The position numbers and the translations under genes were made by a program. From assembly GCA_021740915.1 (NCBI GenBank), contig JAIOYW010000010.1:62001-126000 (forward strand): 64,000 bases of DNA, read 5' to 3'. This DNA comes from Ignavibacteriales bacterium (lineage in GTDB: Bacteria > Bacteroidota > Ignavibacteria > Ignavibacteriales > Melioribacteraceae). Below the pieces are notes generated by a model. It did no database searches and was not told the origin of the DNA. It was given only the letters and a program-made list of their open reading frames with translations. Shown here one piece after another: positions 28,401-35,435 of the stretch (the first letter of the stretch is position 1; each line of letters starts with the position of its first letter).

Positions 28401-30630
28401 ATGAGCCGGTATGCCCTATCTCCTGAGCCATCGAAAGCTGATTATATGCTAACGCAAGTTCATTGCTGCTTTTTTTAAGTTTTTCTTCTGCCTGCTTCCT
28501 CTCAGTAATATCACGCACCACAAATACCATCGCTTTAGGGGTTCCATCCTCTTCCCTCATGATCTCCCCGTTCACCTCAATGCATATCAGAGTATTATCT
28601 GACCTTACACCTCTGTATTCACCAGTCCCGCTATAAATCCCCTGCTGCATTTTTATTATTTCAGTCTGTGCGCGTTCCCTGTCTTCAGGAACAATAAACT
28701 CACTTAAATTACGCCCGGTCAGTTCTCCGGCATTTCCATAACGAAACATTTCAAGCGCTTTGGGTGAGGAAAAAAGAATTGTTCCGGTTAAATCGGTAAT
28801 AGTAATATTATCGGGAGATGCGTTTATCACTGCTTTATAGAGCGCTTCACTCTTGGTACGGGCAAGTTCGGCATTTTTATAAGCTGAAATATCATTGATG
28901 CTTGAAAGTAAACAGAGTTCGTTCTCAAGAATTATCGTCTGTGCAGAAAGAATTCCGTGTAAAATGTCTCCGTTTTTATTTTTAAATTGGTATTCTGTGC
29001 CCGTAAATATTTTGCCCTCCAGGAGCAGGGAAACGACTTCATTGCGGTCTTCTGCATTTACCCAGAGGTCAAGACTCGTAAATGAACCCGAAAAAATTTC
29101 TTCCCTCGAATAACCGGTTGCAAAAACAAATGCATCATTTACATCAATAAATTTACCGTCAGTTAATCTTGTGATACTTATTGCATAAGGGGATGTCTGA
29201 AAAGCTTTTGAGAATTTTTCTTCGCTCTCGATCAGATTTTTGTCATAGCGTTTTTTTTCGATAAAATTACTGAGCCGCTCGGCGATAGAAAAAAGCAGAT
29301 CAACTTCTTCAGGTAAAAATAATTTTTCAGCAGCAGGCAATTTATCCTCGTCAAGAGATACTTCAATCATGCCGCTTATCTGGCGGTTAATTAGCAGATC
29401 CTGTTTCAGGTTAAACCGGCTTTCCACATAATTTTCTGTCTGACAAACCAAATCGTCAATTCTGATCCTGGCTCCGGTAATTTCCGGGAATTGCCAGCCG
29501 GAAGAGATAATGAGAACAACCTGTTTACATACTTCTTCAACGGATATATCCGGATCGCTCATAACCTCCGAAATCCGGTTATGGCAGTCCAGTTCTTTTA
29601 AACGCTCACGCAGCTCGTATTCGAACTTTTTCCGGCTGGTAATATCGTGTACGTGCGAAATTAATAGTGTATCCTTGCCAAACTGTATTGGTCCTGAATA
29701 AACTTCCACGTCCCGAACTCTTCCATCGGCAAGCTTGTGCTGGAAAATGAAATAATTGCGTTCTTCGGCTTTTGCTCTTAGCATCTCCGATTTAAGCTGA
29801 TCTTCCGGAAGCGGATTTATCTCTGTTATTTTCTTCCCGCATAATTCTTCATGGGACCAGCCGTAATAATTACAGGCAGCTTCATTAGCGTCCCTAATAT
29901 CCCCTGACACCGGGTCGATCAGCATCATCACCGAATGATTGTCATCAAATAATGATCTGTACTGATCTTCGCTCTGATGTATTTTTTTCTCTGCCTGAAC
30001 CAGTTCGGTAATATCGTTAACAGTCAATAAGCATAAACCCGGATTATTTACGATTCCGGAAAGAAAAACATCGGTTTCTCTGCCATCCTGAAGTGATAAA
30101 ACCAAATTGCAGTTTTCTTTCTTTTCATTCTTCAAAAGCCGGACGAAAAACTGATCAAAAACCGGAATCGTATCCGCACTGACAAAACTTCTGAAAGATT
30201 TTTTAATCAGTACAGATCGGTCAATCCCAATCATAGAGGCTCCCGAAAGGTTCACCTCATTAATTAAGCCCTTTTGATCGAGCAGAAAATAACCGGATGG
30301 CGCAAACTCGAACAATTCAAGGTACTTTTCTTCAGCAGATCTTCTGTTTTCGATTGCAAGCATTAATTCTTCATTCTGCAGTTCAAGTTCAATCTGATGG
30401 ACATCCAGTTCATGAATGAGTTTCTGAATATCGGCTTCGGAGCTTTTGGATACCGGGTCGGATAGTTTTTCATGTATCAGGCTTTCGGCTTTTTTCCGGA
30501 GTGATGTGCTAACAGATTTGTCCGATTTATTAACGGCAGATTCATAGAGTTTCTGCAGTGAATCGTATTTTGACTTCAATTCCTGCAGCTCAATTATAAG
30601 TTCGTCCCTGGTTCTGTTCTGATTACTCAT
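22441..30630 (-). CDS. Giant cytoplasmic hybrid sensor kinase with about 14 PAS and 3 GAF domains
   Basis: A continuous 2729-residue frame. By counting PAS starts (patterns like FRAISEYSSNSICILD) and the closing DITERK-type motif, I find this order: coiled N-terminus (1-102), PAS1 and PAS2 (103-340), a degenerate GAF-like region (345-465), PAS3-PAS7 (470-1095), GAF (1100-1250), PAS8-PAS10 (1255-1620), coiled coil (1620-1665), PAS11-PAS12 (1670-1920), GAF (1925-2085), PAS13-PAS14 (2090-2330). The output modules follow: HisKA with SRMSHELRTPMNSILGF (histidine about 2366), HATPase (NAVKYNQDGG, DTGIGIS, GTGLGLAVVKRLMEAMGG) and a receiver with LILLDLNLPDIYG (about 2657). There is no signal peptide or membrane helix, so it senses intracellular cues. 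Several PAS modules may be recent duplicates. It is probably co-transcribed with the hybrid kinase downstream. Confidence 0.93.
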   Translation of the reverse strand: MSNQNRTRDELIIELQELKSKYDSLQKLYESAVNKSDKSVSTSLRKKAESLIHEKLSDPVSKSSEADIQKLIHELDVHQIELELQNEELMLAIENRRSAEEKYLELFEFAPSGYFLLDQKGLINEVNLSGASMIGIDRSVLIKKSFRSFVSADTIPVFDQFFVRLLKNEKKENCNLVLSLQDGRETDVFLSGIVNNPGLCLLTVNDITELVQAEKKIHQSEDQYRSLFDDNHSVMMLIDPVSGDIRDANEAACNYYGWSHEELCGKKITEINPLPEDQLKSEMLRAKAEERNYFIFQHKLADGRVRDVEVYSGPIQFGKDTLLISHVHDITSRKKFEYELRERLKELDCHNRISEVMSDPDISVEEVCKQVVLIISSGWQFPEITGARIRIDDLVCQTENYVESRFNLKQDLLINRQISGMIEVSLDEDKLPAAEKLFLPEEVDLLFSIAERLSNFIEKKRYDKNLIESEEKFSKAFQTSPYAISITRLTDGKFIDVNDAFVFATGYSREEIFSGSFTSLDLWVNAEDRNEVVSLLLEGKIFTGTEYQFKNKNGDILHGILSAQTIILENELCLLSSINDISAYKNAELARTKSEALYKAVINASPDNITITDLTGTILFSSPKALEMFRYGNAGELTGRNLSEFIVPEDRERAQTEIIKMQQGIYSGTGEYRGVRSDNTLICIEVNGEIMREEDGTPKAMVFVVRDITERKQAEEKLKKSSNELALAYNQLSMAQEIGHTGSWSYNLKTRELKGSSESLRLFGLGSNPDDFTSEKVESCIPEKEKVRNASYELLNNGVPYDLEYLIQPADGSPARIITSKAELKFDEEGNASEMFGVFQDITEYKQKEEIIRANEERFRAISEYSSNSICILDVSGKVIWVNEAMLQSSGYTEEQVYSAESFIGFLHPDSIDFVVSNFQKFVKGGTYEKHYEFWLIRADGEKRLFEKYMSHYTDQSGNLNLIIIMQDITERNKAVTELRESEEKFRAITEQTSDFISITDGKGFINYASPSSFEIFGILPGEMLGKNFIDFVAEEELERAARCFENMISQKFLLSDEYRMKRSDGSIFIGEINGSQFRGGDAAGTLVTIRDVTERRQSKQILEARLRLTEFAQKHSRSELQQNLLDELELLTESSIGFFHVVDADQKTLTLQNWSTNTLETMCTAEGANEHYSIDMAGVWVDCVRQRKPVIHNNYQNLDHRKGMPEGHAPVTRELIVPIFRNELIVAIVGIGNKPTDYNEKDISIVISLADLAWEILEKKSAEEELLKFRTISDQANYGSVIIDPDGIITYSNDAFARMHKHKVSDLIGNYISMLHDEEQLISVHEALELMKKDGGFSNMEIWHTRKDGSVFPTLMNGRAIFDSKNQPEYMSASVIDISEIKEAENSLRKSEEELNYAQKTAKMGSWEYNLITGRTRWSANYYNLVGRKPDGKEVASDTFDKMVHPDDRYLLDEKLTEILKNRKPASVDLRLILPDDKVIWVQNNIVPHFEGETLVSLSGVNIDITDKKITEENIRQQNERLNAIISTIPDLIFVIDKEGTYIEFYHSNPAALIVPPDKIIGMNISEVFDEETSQYHLEKIKRCIQEQENLTYEYILGSADSIGYYEARLTPFGKEKVFTLVRNITDRKKTEMEILELNTNLEQKVEERTSEITRTNENLEIEIRNRLSIEAELEREKQRLSSILRGTNVGTWEWNIQTGETVFNERWADIIGYTLDEISPVSIKTWMQYAHPGDLIVSGELLEKHFRGEIDYYTFESRMKHKNGEWVWVLDRGKVHEWDSEGKPLLMSGTHQEITERKNIEAALLESRERLDLVIKGSNDAPWDWNLVTDQIFYSSRWWEQLGYEPEELSTTSQLWENLTHPDDIEHVNEVFRKALESTKESYEAEFRMLHKKGHYVPILSRGFITRDETGKALRVTGTNMDLTEQKRAAEFERELLRLSVQMTSVHGNEILDAINKALGKIGFLLKADRAYIFEIDEADNSMSNTYEWCNDGIQSEIDNLQRVPLDAFPIWMETLRRQENMLIPSVKNLPESQKALREVLEPQGIQSLIAVPILDSNKLIGFVGLDAVKKPKIYNDFEVNNLKVWSNMLAGILSKQRIDQVLDQTRKNYETFFNTIDDFLFVLDEQGNMLHINNTVKNRLGYSTEELLGESVLIVHPEEHREEAGRIVGEMLEGTADFCPVPLLTKSGNYIPVETRVKSGFWDGHPVIFGVTKDISKIKLSEEKFSKAFHSNAAMMAISDLKGTFIDVNEAFINALEFSREEVIGHTSGDLRLFDSPEIRDALIGKLKQDIDVRDIELTAKTKSGKIITGLFSADLIYIGEEKCLLTMMVDITERKQAEAELLQAKAEAEEANLAKSEFLSRMSHELRTPMNSILGFAQLLEMGELNASQSKGVKHILKSGRHLLGLINEVLDIARIESGRVSLSLEPVLLNNSISEMIDIVNPLAEKRKITIEFFNRRDKDIFIKADRQRLKQVLLNLLNNAVKYNQDGGRVEIRTETSEHIARISIKDTGIGISKENHSKIFAPFERIGAEKTETEGTGLGLAVVKRLMEAMGGNIGLISTVGEGSTFWIEFPLTDSQIENYKSSLGEADTEPVLNNIQGLILYIEDNLSNVELVEQILKNQCPGVRMISNMHGKQTVELAEEHNPDLILLDLNLPDIYGKDVLKMLKANPRTAAIPVVVLSADAMPHQMERLMKSGAKDYLTKPLDVVNFINTLDFWIGKKQD

Positions 30631-31039
30631 TAATTAACCCGGCTATAGATTTAACAAAGAAAATACTCATTTTCTGGTTCGTTTTCAATAATGAAGTTCA
30701 TTGGAAAATTATTTCCTAAAAAATATTTTAAAATAACGGAAGTAAAAGTCTAATTTGAATGGAGTTGGGTTGAAAAAATACTATCGTAAAAATTTGTAAA
30801 CAAAATTTTTGGATAAGTTTAGGGTAAAAAGTGTATGTTCGATAAATATTCGAGCTGAACGATAAGTACATTCCGGGGTGAATCCGACGATGCACTTATT
30901 TTGTAAGAGTTTTCGGCTTCTGTGGTGAATTCATTGCAAAAAAAGATAAAATTTATCTGGCGATAAATCAGCGATCTCAACGATTAAGGCAAAGGGTCTT
31001 TTGATTTAATTTCCTTTTCCCGGAAATTAAATATCGTAT
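30631..31039. other. Intergenic region upstream of the giant kinase, rich in short dyads
   Basis: This A/T-rich region has no gene I can support. It holds a 15-base palindrome (agataaaatttatct, 30944-30958) and, nearer the right end, an 11-bp inverted repeat described separately. The giant kinase promoter should lie here. I did not recognise a known riboswitch. Confidence 0.5.
31004..31032. repeat. Perfect 11-bp inverted repeat, operator or terminator candidate
   Basis: Arms atttaatttcc (31004-31014) and ggaaattaaat (31022-31032) are exact complements with a 7-base loop. It ends 8 bases before a short plus-strand open frame. Without a T run on either side it resembles an operator or an RNA hairpin more than an intrinsic terminator. 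Confidence 0.5.
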
Positions 31040-31216
31040 ATGTTACGCCTTGATCCTGAGAGGAAAGATGAAATTATATTGCGGCAGGCCGAAGAAATTA
31101 CTTCACACAAACACCCTGAAAGCAAACAATTTTGGCAATTATTATTGGAAAAATGTGGTTGTCTTTTTGATAATTTTAAAACTTCGCTTTGTATTATCCC
31201 TCAAATTTCAGTTTAG
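31040..31216 (+). CDS. Possible small protein of 58 residues, unknown
   Basis: An ATG opens a 58-codon frame with a protein-like composition: a charged helical first half (MLRLDPERKDEIILRQAEEI), a middle of alternating hydrophobic residues with FWQLLLEKCGCLF, and no low-complexity tract. It ends tail-to-tail with the minus-strand nuclease gene, sharing 4 bases. No Shine-Dalgarno is visible, but many genes in this genome lack one. The upstream inverted repeat could regulate it. I do not recognise a family. It may be a chance frame. Confidence 0.3.
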   Translation: MLRLDPERKDEIILRQAEEITSHKHPESKQFWQLLLEKCGCLFDNFKTSLCIIPQISV

Positions 31217-31974
31217 TCCTCCTCGAAATATTCACCCTGAGGACTCAAAAGCTCTTTCTGCTTGTTGGCATCGCCGAGGAATTTAAACATTTCAAGGATA
31301 ACCGGGCGGAAATAATCTGTTTTGTATTCAATCGTATCTTTTTCTGTAAGATGAAGGATCATCGTTTCTTCCACGCGCAGCCCGTAATATTCCTCAAGCA
31401 GATAGCGGTAAATTGAAAGTTGAAGCGAATACCTGATAAAATTGCAATCCATAAGATTGGAAGTGGGCGCTTCTGTGCCTGTTTTACCGTTAAATGACCA
31501 GAGATCGATAGTTTTATTTGTTTTCCAATCGTAAATGCACCAGGTGTTTTTGGATTTTTTATGAACAAGCAGATCGATAGTTCCGGCAAGTCCCATTTCT
31601 TCAGAAAAAACTTTTACTTCCGAAAAGAATTCCCTGTCGTTCGAAAGTCTTGTATTTAACCATCCGGCAGCAGATTTAGCCTTCAGATATTCGGGGTGAA
31701 CACCTTTCGAAATGTAATTATCTATTTCTTCGTGGATTTTTGTTCCTTCATCTCTGGCGTTTTCCCAGAGCCCGATAAGTTCGGCGGCTGTCTTGCCGAT
31801 ATAATTCGGATGAGTTGATGTTAAATGATTCGCAATCCGGACTGAATCAAATTTCTCAAAAAACAGGTCAATAAATCGTGTGCAGCTAATAAATTCAACT
31901 TCAGGCTTATCCCTAAGAAAGTATTTATGACCTTCAGCATTCAGGCAAATATTATCTGTAAAAAGTTTGTTCAT
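31213..31974 (-). CDS. Stand-alone PD-(D/E)XK (RecB-like) nuclease
   Basis: The 253-residue protein shows the ordered RecB-family nuclease motifs. A histidine-containing helix (GTKIHEEIDNYI) comes first, then an acidic strand (FSEVKVFSEEM), then GLAGTIDLLV with the metal aspartate, then IYDWKTNK with the catalytic D-x-K. The final motif is the glutamine/tyrosine helix YSLQLSIYRYLLEEYYG. It lacks helicase or other domains, so it is a single-domain exonuclease-like enzyme of the type found in phages and in Cas4/AddB relatives; there are no four cysteines as in Cas4. No phage or CRISPR genes are nearby. Its role may be DNA repair or a relic of mobile DNA, which sequence alone cannot tell. Confidence 0.8.
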   Translation of the reverse strand: MNKLFTDNICLNAEGHKYFLRDKPEVEFISCTRFIDLFFEKFDSVRIANHLTSTHPNYIGKTAAELIGLWENARDEGTKIHEEIDNYISKGVHPEYLKAKSAAGWLNTRLSNDREFFSEVKVFSEEMGLAGTIDLLVHKKSKNTWCIYDWKTNKTIDLWSFNGKTGTEAPTSNLMDCNFIRYSLQLSIYRYLLEEYYGLRVEETMILHLTEKDTIEYKTDYFRPVILEMFKFLGDANKQKELLSPQGEYFEED

Positions 31975-32179
31975 AGAGGTGCAACTATATTTTCGGTTTA
32001 TTTATTCTTCGTCTTGTTCAAAAAGATACAAAAATAATCGCACAAAATGAACTGAATCTTAAAAAAAAAGAATTTTACAGCCTTATCAGGATCAATTTTC
32101 GTTTAAGAGCATCCATTTTTGAAATCTTTCAATTAATAGTCACAGATTTTAGATCATCTGCCTTAAAGGCCAAATCAGG

Positions 32180-33061
32180 TCAGATCTCAGATTCCCAATT
32201 CCCCTTTCCTGCCTGATAGAATCCATCGCAGATATTCTTATAAGTACCCTGATCGAGAGAACCATTCAGAAATTGTGATAGATTAGCTTCAAGATTTTCT
32301 GATTTTGAAATACCAACAAGTCCTGATGTAACACCCGGAGTAAAAAATGTGAACCGCGCTGCAGTTTTTTCAGGACTCACACCAGTAAAATCTTTCATAA
32401 TTTCCCATCTGCGCCGGTATTCTTCGTGATAATCTCCCGGGGAGGCTCCGCCATATTTCCAGAAATAATTTGCAGTACTTCTTTTGGCAATAAATCCTTC
32501 TCCGTTTCTGATTATTTGCGGAAGTACGGATTCTATCACTTTCTGATCGCAGATGTTCAGTGAACCCATAAAAATATCAAAACTTCCGGTATCCGCCGCG
32601 TATGCAAGCGCCTGATTATCACCGGAATAACCCGAATATCGGATTTTCCCCTGATGTTTCAATTTTTCAAGGGCGGAATAGATATCCTCTCTCCCTAAAA
32701 GTTCGGATGAGCAGCTATGCAGAAAAAAAATATCGATATAATCCCTTCTCAGCTTTCTGAGCGATGCCTCTGCACTTAGGATCACAGCATCGTAAGTCCA
32801 GTCTTCCGCTCCCCCGATACCGTAACCGCCTTTTGTTGAGATAATAACCCTGTCCCGGAAACCGCTCAGGAATTTACCGAATCTTTCTTCCGAGAGTCCA
32901 TAACTTATAGCGGTATCGAAATAATTAATACCCTTTTCGAAAGCATCAGTAAGAACCTGCCCTGCCTGATAATCCGTAATATGCTCACTTCCGATTCTCC
33001 CGCCTCCAAACCCAAAAGCTGAAAGCCACAGGTCTGTTCCTCCGGCTTTTCTGTATTCCAT
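32180..33061 (-). CDS. Aldo/keto reductase
   Basis: The (beta/alpha)8 NAD(P)H oxidoreductase family is clear: YRKAGGTDLWLSAFGFGGGR at the N-terminus, the catalytic aspartate and tyrosine in INYFDTAISYGLSEE, the lysine in VIISTKGGYG and the histidine in DIFFLHSCSSE. The C-terminal third contains the usual cofactor-binding TPGVTSGLVGISKSENLE. At 293 residues it is close to normal length. The substrate cannot be inferred. It shares one base with the stop of the upstream barrel gene (ATGA), so the two are probably co-transcribed. Confidence 0.9.
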   Translation of the reverse strand: MEYRKAGGTDLWLSAFGFGGGRIGSEHITDYQAGQVLTDAFEKGINYFDTAISYGLSEERFGKFLSGFRDRVIISTKGGYGIGGAEDWTYDAVILSAEASLRKLRRDYIDIFFLHSCSSELLGREDIYSALEKLKHQGKIRYSGYSGDNQALAYAADTGSFDIFMGSLNICDQKVIESVLPQIIRNGEGFIAKRSTANYFWKYGGASPGDYHEEYRRRWEIMKDFTGVSPEKTAARFTFFTPGVTSGLVGISKSENLEANLSQFLNGSLDQGTYKNICDGFYQAGKGNWESEI

Positions 33062-33768
33062 CAGAATTTAATAATATTTGCAGTGAAGCCTAACTGCACT
33101 GATTCTGCAGGTCCAAAATCGTTTAAGGAAGTATAATAAGCTAAATCCAATGCCAGATCGGGATTAAGCAGATACGAGATGCCAAGATCCAGCCCCAAAA
33201 CCGGGGAGTTCGACTTTCTGAGCTCTCCGAAAATCTCTGCATAAAAACCGAAATCGCCTGATAGCACAGGACTTAGCAGGATAGCATATGTCGAATAGAA
33301 ATCGTCCGTTACAAGGTCGGGTATGTAAACTTCTGCTATTGTTGAATGAATGTTTACCAGTTTTGTCGGGATAAAAAACACATAATACCCGGTATATTTG
33401 CCGCCTAATCCCTTTAAGGATTCCAACTGAAGCCCGAAAGTGCCGTTATATCCATCACCTGTAAAGGCTCTGTATTTAAACTGAAATCCGGGGTCTCCGC
33501 TCCTGCCTTTTGCATTTTTTGCTTTCTGATACAAGCCGTTTATCAGCAATCCTGCCTGAAACCTCTCGGAAACTCCATATTTCAGAAGTGCCGGAAAGGA
33601 TGACAACGCTGCATCGTGACTTAATCCAAATTCAAGTTCAAGTTGTCTAAACTGTGTGATAAACGCATTATCGCTTACAGATGGTCTCTGGGGATTGACC
33701 TGTCCATGGTGCATTTGCGGAAAAATGGCAAGCACAATCACGACAATAATTAATGTAGAAAATCTCAT
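33061..33768 (-). CDS. Exported outer-membrane barrel-like protein
   Basis: I place the start at the ATG at 33768 because AAGG lies 6 bases upstream and the resulting N-terminus MRFSTLIIVVIVLAIFPQ is a good signal peptide; an in-frame start 13 codons earlier gives a poor one. The 235-residue mature region alternates strands and turns (GLSHDAALSSFPALLKYGVS, VLGLDLGISYLLNPDLALDL), as in the phenol-degradation MetA-type or transporter barrels of PF13557. The chain ends in LGFTANIIKF with terminal phenylalanine. The ligand is unknown. It overlaps the aldo/keto reductase by one base. Confidence 0.65.
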   Translation of the reverse strand: MRFSTLIIVVIVLAIFPQMHHGQVNPQRPSVSDNAFITQFRQLELEFGLSHDAALSSFPALLKYGVSERFQAGLLINGLYQKAKNAKGRSGDPGFQFKYRAFTGDGYNGTFGLQLESLKGLGGKYTGYYVFFIPTKLVNIHSTIAEVYIPDLVTDDFYSTYAILLSPVLSGDFGFYAEIFGELRKSNSPVLGLDLGISYLLNPDLALDLAYYTSLNDFGPAESVQLGFTANIIKF

Positions 33769-33901
33769 AATAACCTTATATTTATTGAAACGTTTTAGTG
33801 ATCTCACTTTATAAGCTGGAGATAAATAAATTGTATATCCGGAAATTTAATGATCTTCCGGTAATTTCTGTTTGGAAATAATTTTGGCGGAACAAAACTC
33901 T

Positions 33902-35434
33902 TTGAAAATTACAGCAGCTCTGATCCTGATAATTCTTGCTTCGATCTCAATACATGCGCAGGATTCCCTCCGCAGCCAGGCTTTTCGTGAACCTGAACGA
34001 TTTAACAGATCGCCTGTTACCAAACCTCAATATTCCAATTATCCGCTCATAGCCGGATATATTCTTCAGAAAGATGCGAATTCAGGCGACCCCTTTGCAA
34101 TGCACGAACTGGGCATCCGCTACCTTATCGGGGCAGGTTTCCCTTCTGATACCGCCAAAGCTTTTTACTGGATCTCACGCGCTGCCGAGCGGAATATTAC
34201 TTCAGCCATGTTCAATACCGGGATAATGTACAGTAACGGATACGGAACAGGCTGGAATCCCTTCACAGCTTTCGAATATTTCCTCGGAGCCGCTCAGGCC
34301 GGGATGCCCGAAGCCATGTTCGCGCTTGGAATTATGTATCTCGATAATCTGACTGTCAGCAGAAATTTACAGAAAGCTTATGATCTCATTTCGCAATCTG
34401 CTAAATCGGGATTTCTGCCAGCTTCGGAAACTCTGAAGGAATTAAAACAGCGGGGAATTCTTAATCTTGTTGATACAACATATACAGCGCAGAATTCCGC
34501 ATCAAATGCCGGCATCCTGAATACAGGTACTATGGTAATGAGCCCTCCGGTTGAGCTTGATTTCTTAGACCTCGATTCAGACGAGAAGGAAGAAAAATTT
34601 TCAGATTCATCGCTGGATTCTCTTTTTATTGATAAATTGAGGCTTATTGATGAACTTGGGATCTATGATTCGGCAATATCCGCTTCTTCCCCTGCGGAAA
34701 TAATCGCACTTGCCGAATCTAACGGTAGTCCGGAAGCGCTCCTGATTCAGGCACTTATATATCAATCCGGATACCAGAAACCAAAAGACAATATTAAGGC
34801 TGCATATTACTTTTTCCGGTCATACAGGGCCGGGAGCGGGAAAGCCCTAGCAGGATTGATGAAACTTCTGGCTTCAGAGGAATTCAGGAAAGAACTTATC
34901 AAACGATCAAAAACTAATGAACCGCTTCCGAAATTCCTGCTTGCATCGCTAACTGTCTATAATCTTTTTGTGGTTTCCGACAATGAAGCTTCTGTGAATG
35001 TCTTAGAAAACCTTTATGCTTCAGGCTATGAACCGGCAGGACTTGAACTGGCTTCTATATATTATGCCGGCGCTGCTGTAGAGAAAAATATTGATAAGGC
35101 TGTGGAATTGTGGCGCAGTCTCATGAATAAGGGCAATAAGGAAGCGCAGATTAATCTCTCTATTCATGCCGTTCGTTTTTCAATCAATTATCTTGTTATA
35201 AAGGAGGCTGTCACAGGACTTCTTGATGCTTCAATGCTTGGTTCAATATCTGCATTAACTGTCATCGGTTATTGTCATGAACAGGGCATTTACTTCGACA
35301 TAAACAAAGCAAAAGCGGAAAGATATTATAAAAAAGCCGCTGTCAGAGGTTATCTGCAGGCTTCGGACGCTCTTAAAAATCTTTACGACGATTTAAGACC
35401 ATCTGATCCCCGTTTCGAGATTTTCGATAATTAG
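33902..35434 (+). CDS. Exported Sel1-repeat protein
   Basis: From the TTG at 33902 the protein begins with a signal peptide (MKITAALILIILASISIHAQ). TTG codons at 33872 and 33884 are alternatives but put non-signal residues first. Residues about 70-190 contain clear Sel1/TPR-like repeats (GDPFAMHELGIRYLIGAGF, ITSAMFNTGIMYSNGYG, PEAMFALGIMYLDN). A second block lies in the C-terminal half (PAGLELASIYYAGAAVEKN and ITVIGYCHEQ-type repeats near the end). An acidic spacer with LDLDSDEKEEKF lies between them. The role is probably scaffolding in the periplasm. Its stop lies 1 base from the stop of the converging phosphatase gene. Confidence 0.8.
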   Translation: MKITAALILIILASISIHAQDSLRSQAFREPERFNRSPVTKPQYSNYPLIAGYILQKDANSGDPFAMHELGIRYLIGAGFPSDTAKAFYWISRAAERNITSAMFNTGIMYSNGYGTGWNPFTAFEYFLGAAQAGMPEAMFALGIMYLDNLTVSRNLQKAYDLISQSAKSGFLPASETLKELKQRGILNLVDTTYTAQNSASNAGILNTGTMVMSPPVELDFLDLDSDEKEEKFSDSSLDSLFIDKLRLIDELGIYDSAISASSPAEIIALAESNGSPEALLIQALIYQSGYQKPKDNIKAAYYFFRSYRAGSGKALAGLMKLLASEEFRKELIKRSKTNEPLPKFLLASLTVYNLFVVSDNEASVNVLENLYASGYEPAGLELASIYYAGAAVEKNIDKAVELWRSLMNKGNKEAQINLSIHAVRFSINYLVIKEAVTGLLDASMLGSISALTVIGYCHEQGIYFDINKAKAERYYKKAAVRGYLQASDALKNLYDDLRPSDPRFEIFDN

Positions 35435-35435
35435 A

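Noticed and set aside
30960-31010. c-di-GMP or similar riboswitch before the giant kinase gene
   Set aside because: A short ggcaaagggt stretch recalls riboswitch parts, but the remaining conserved core is missing.
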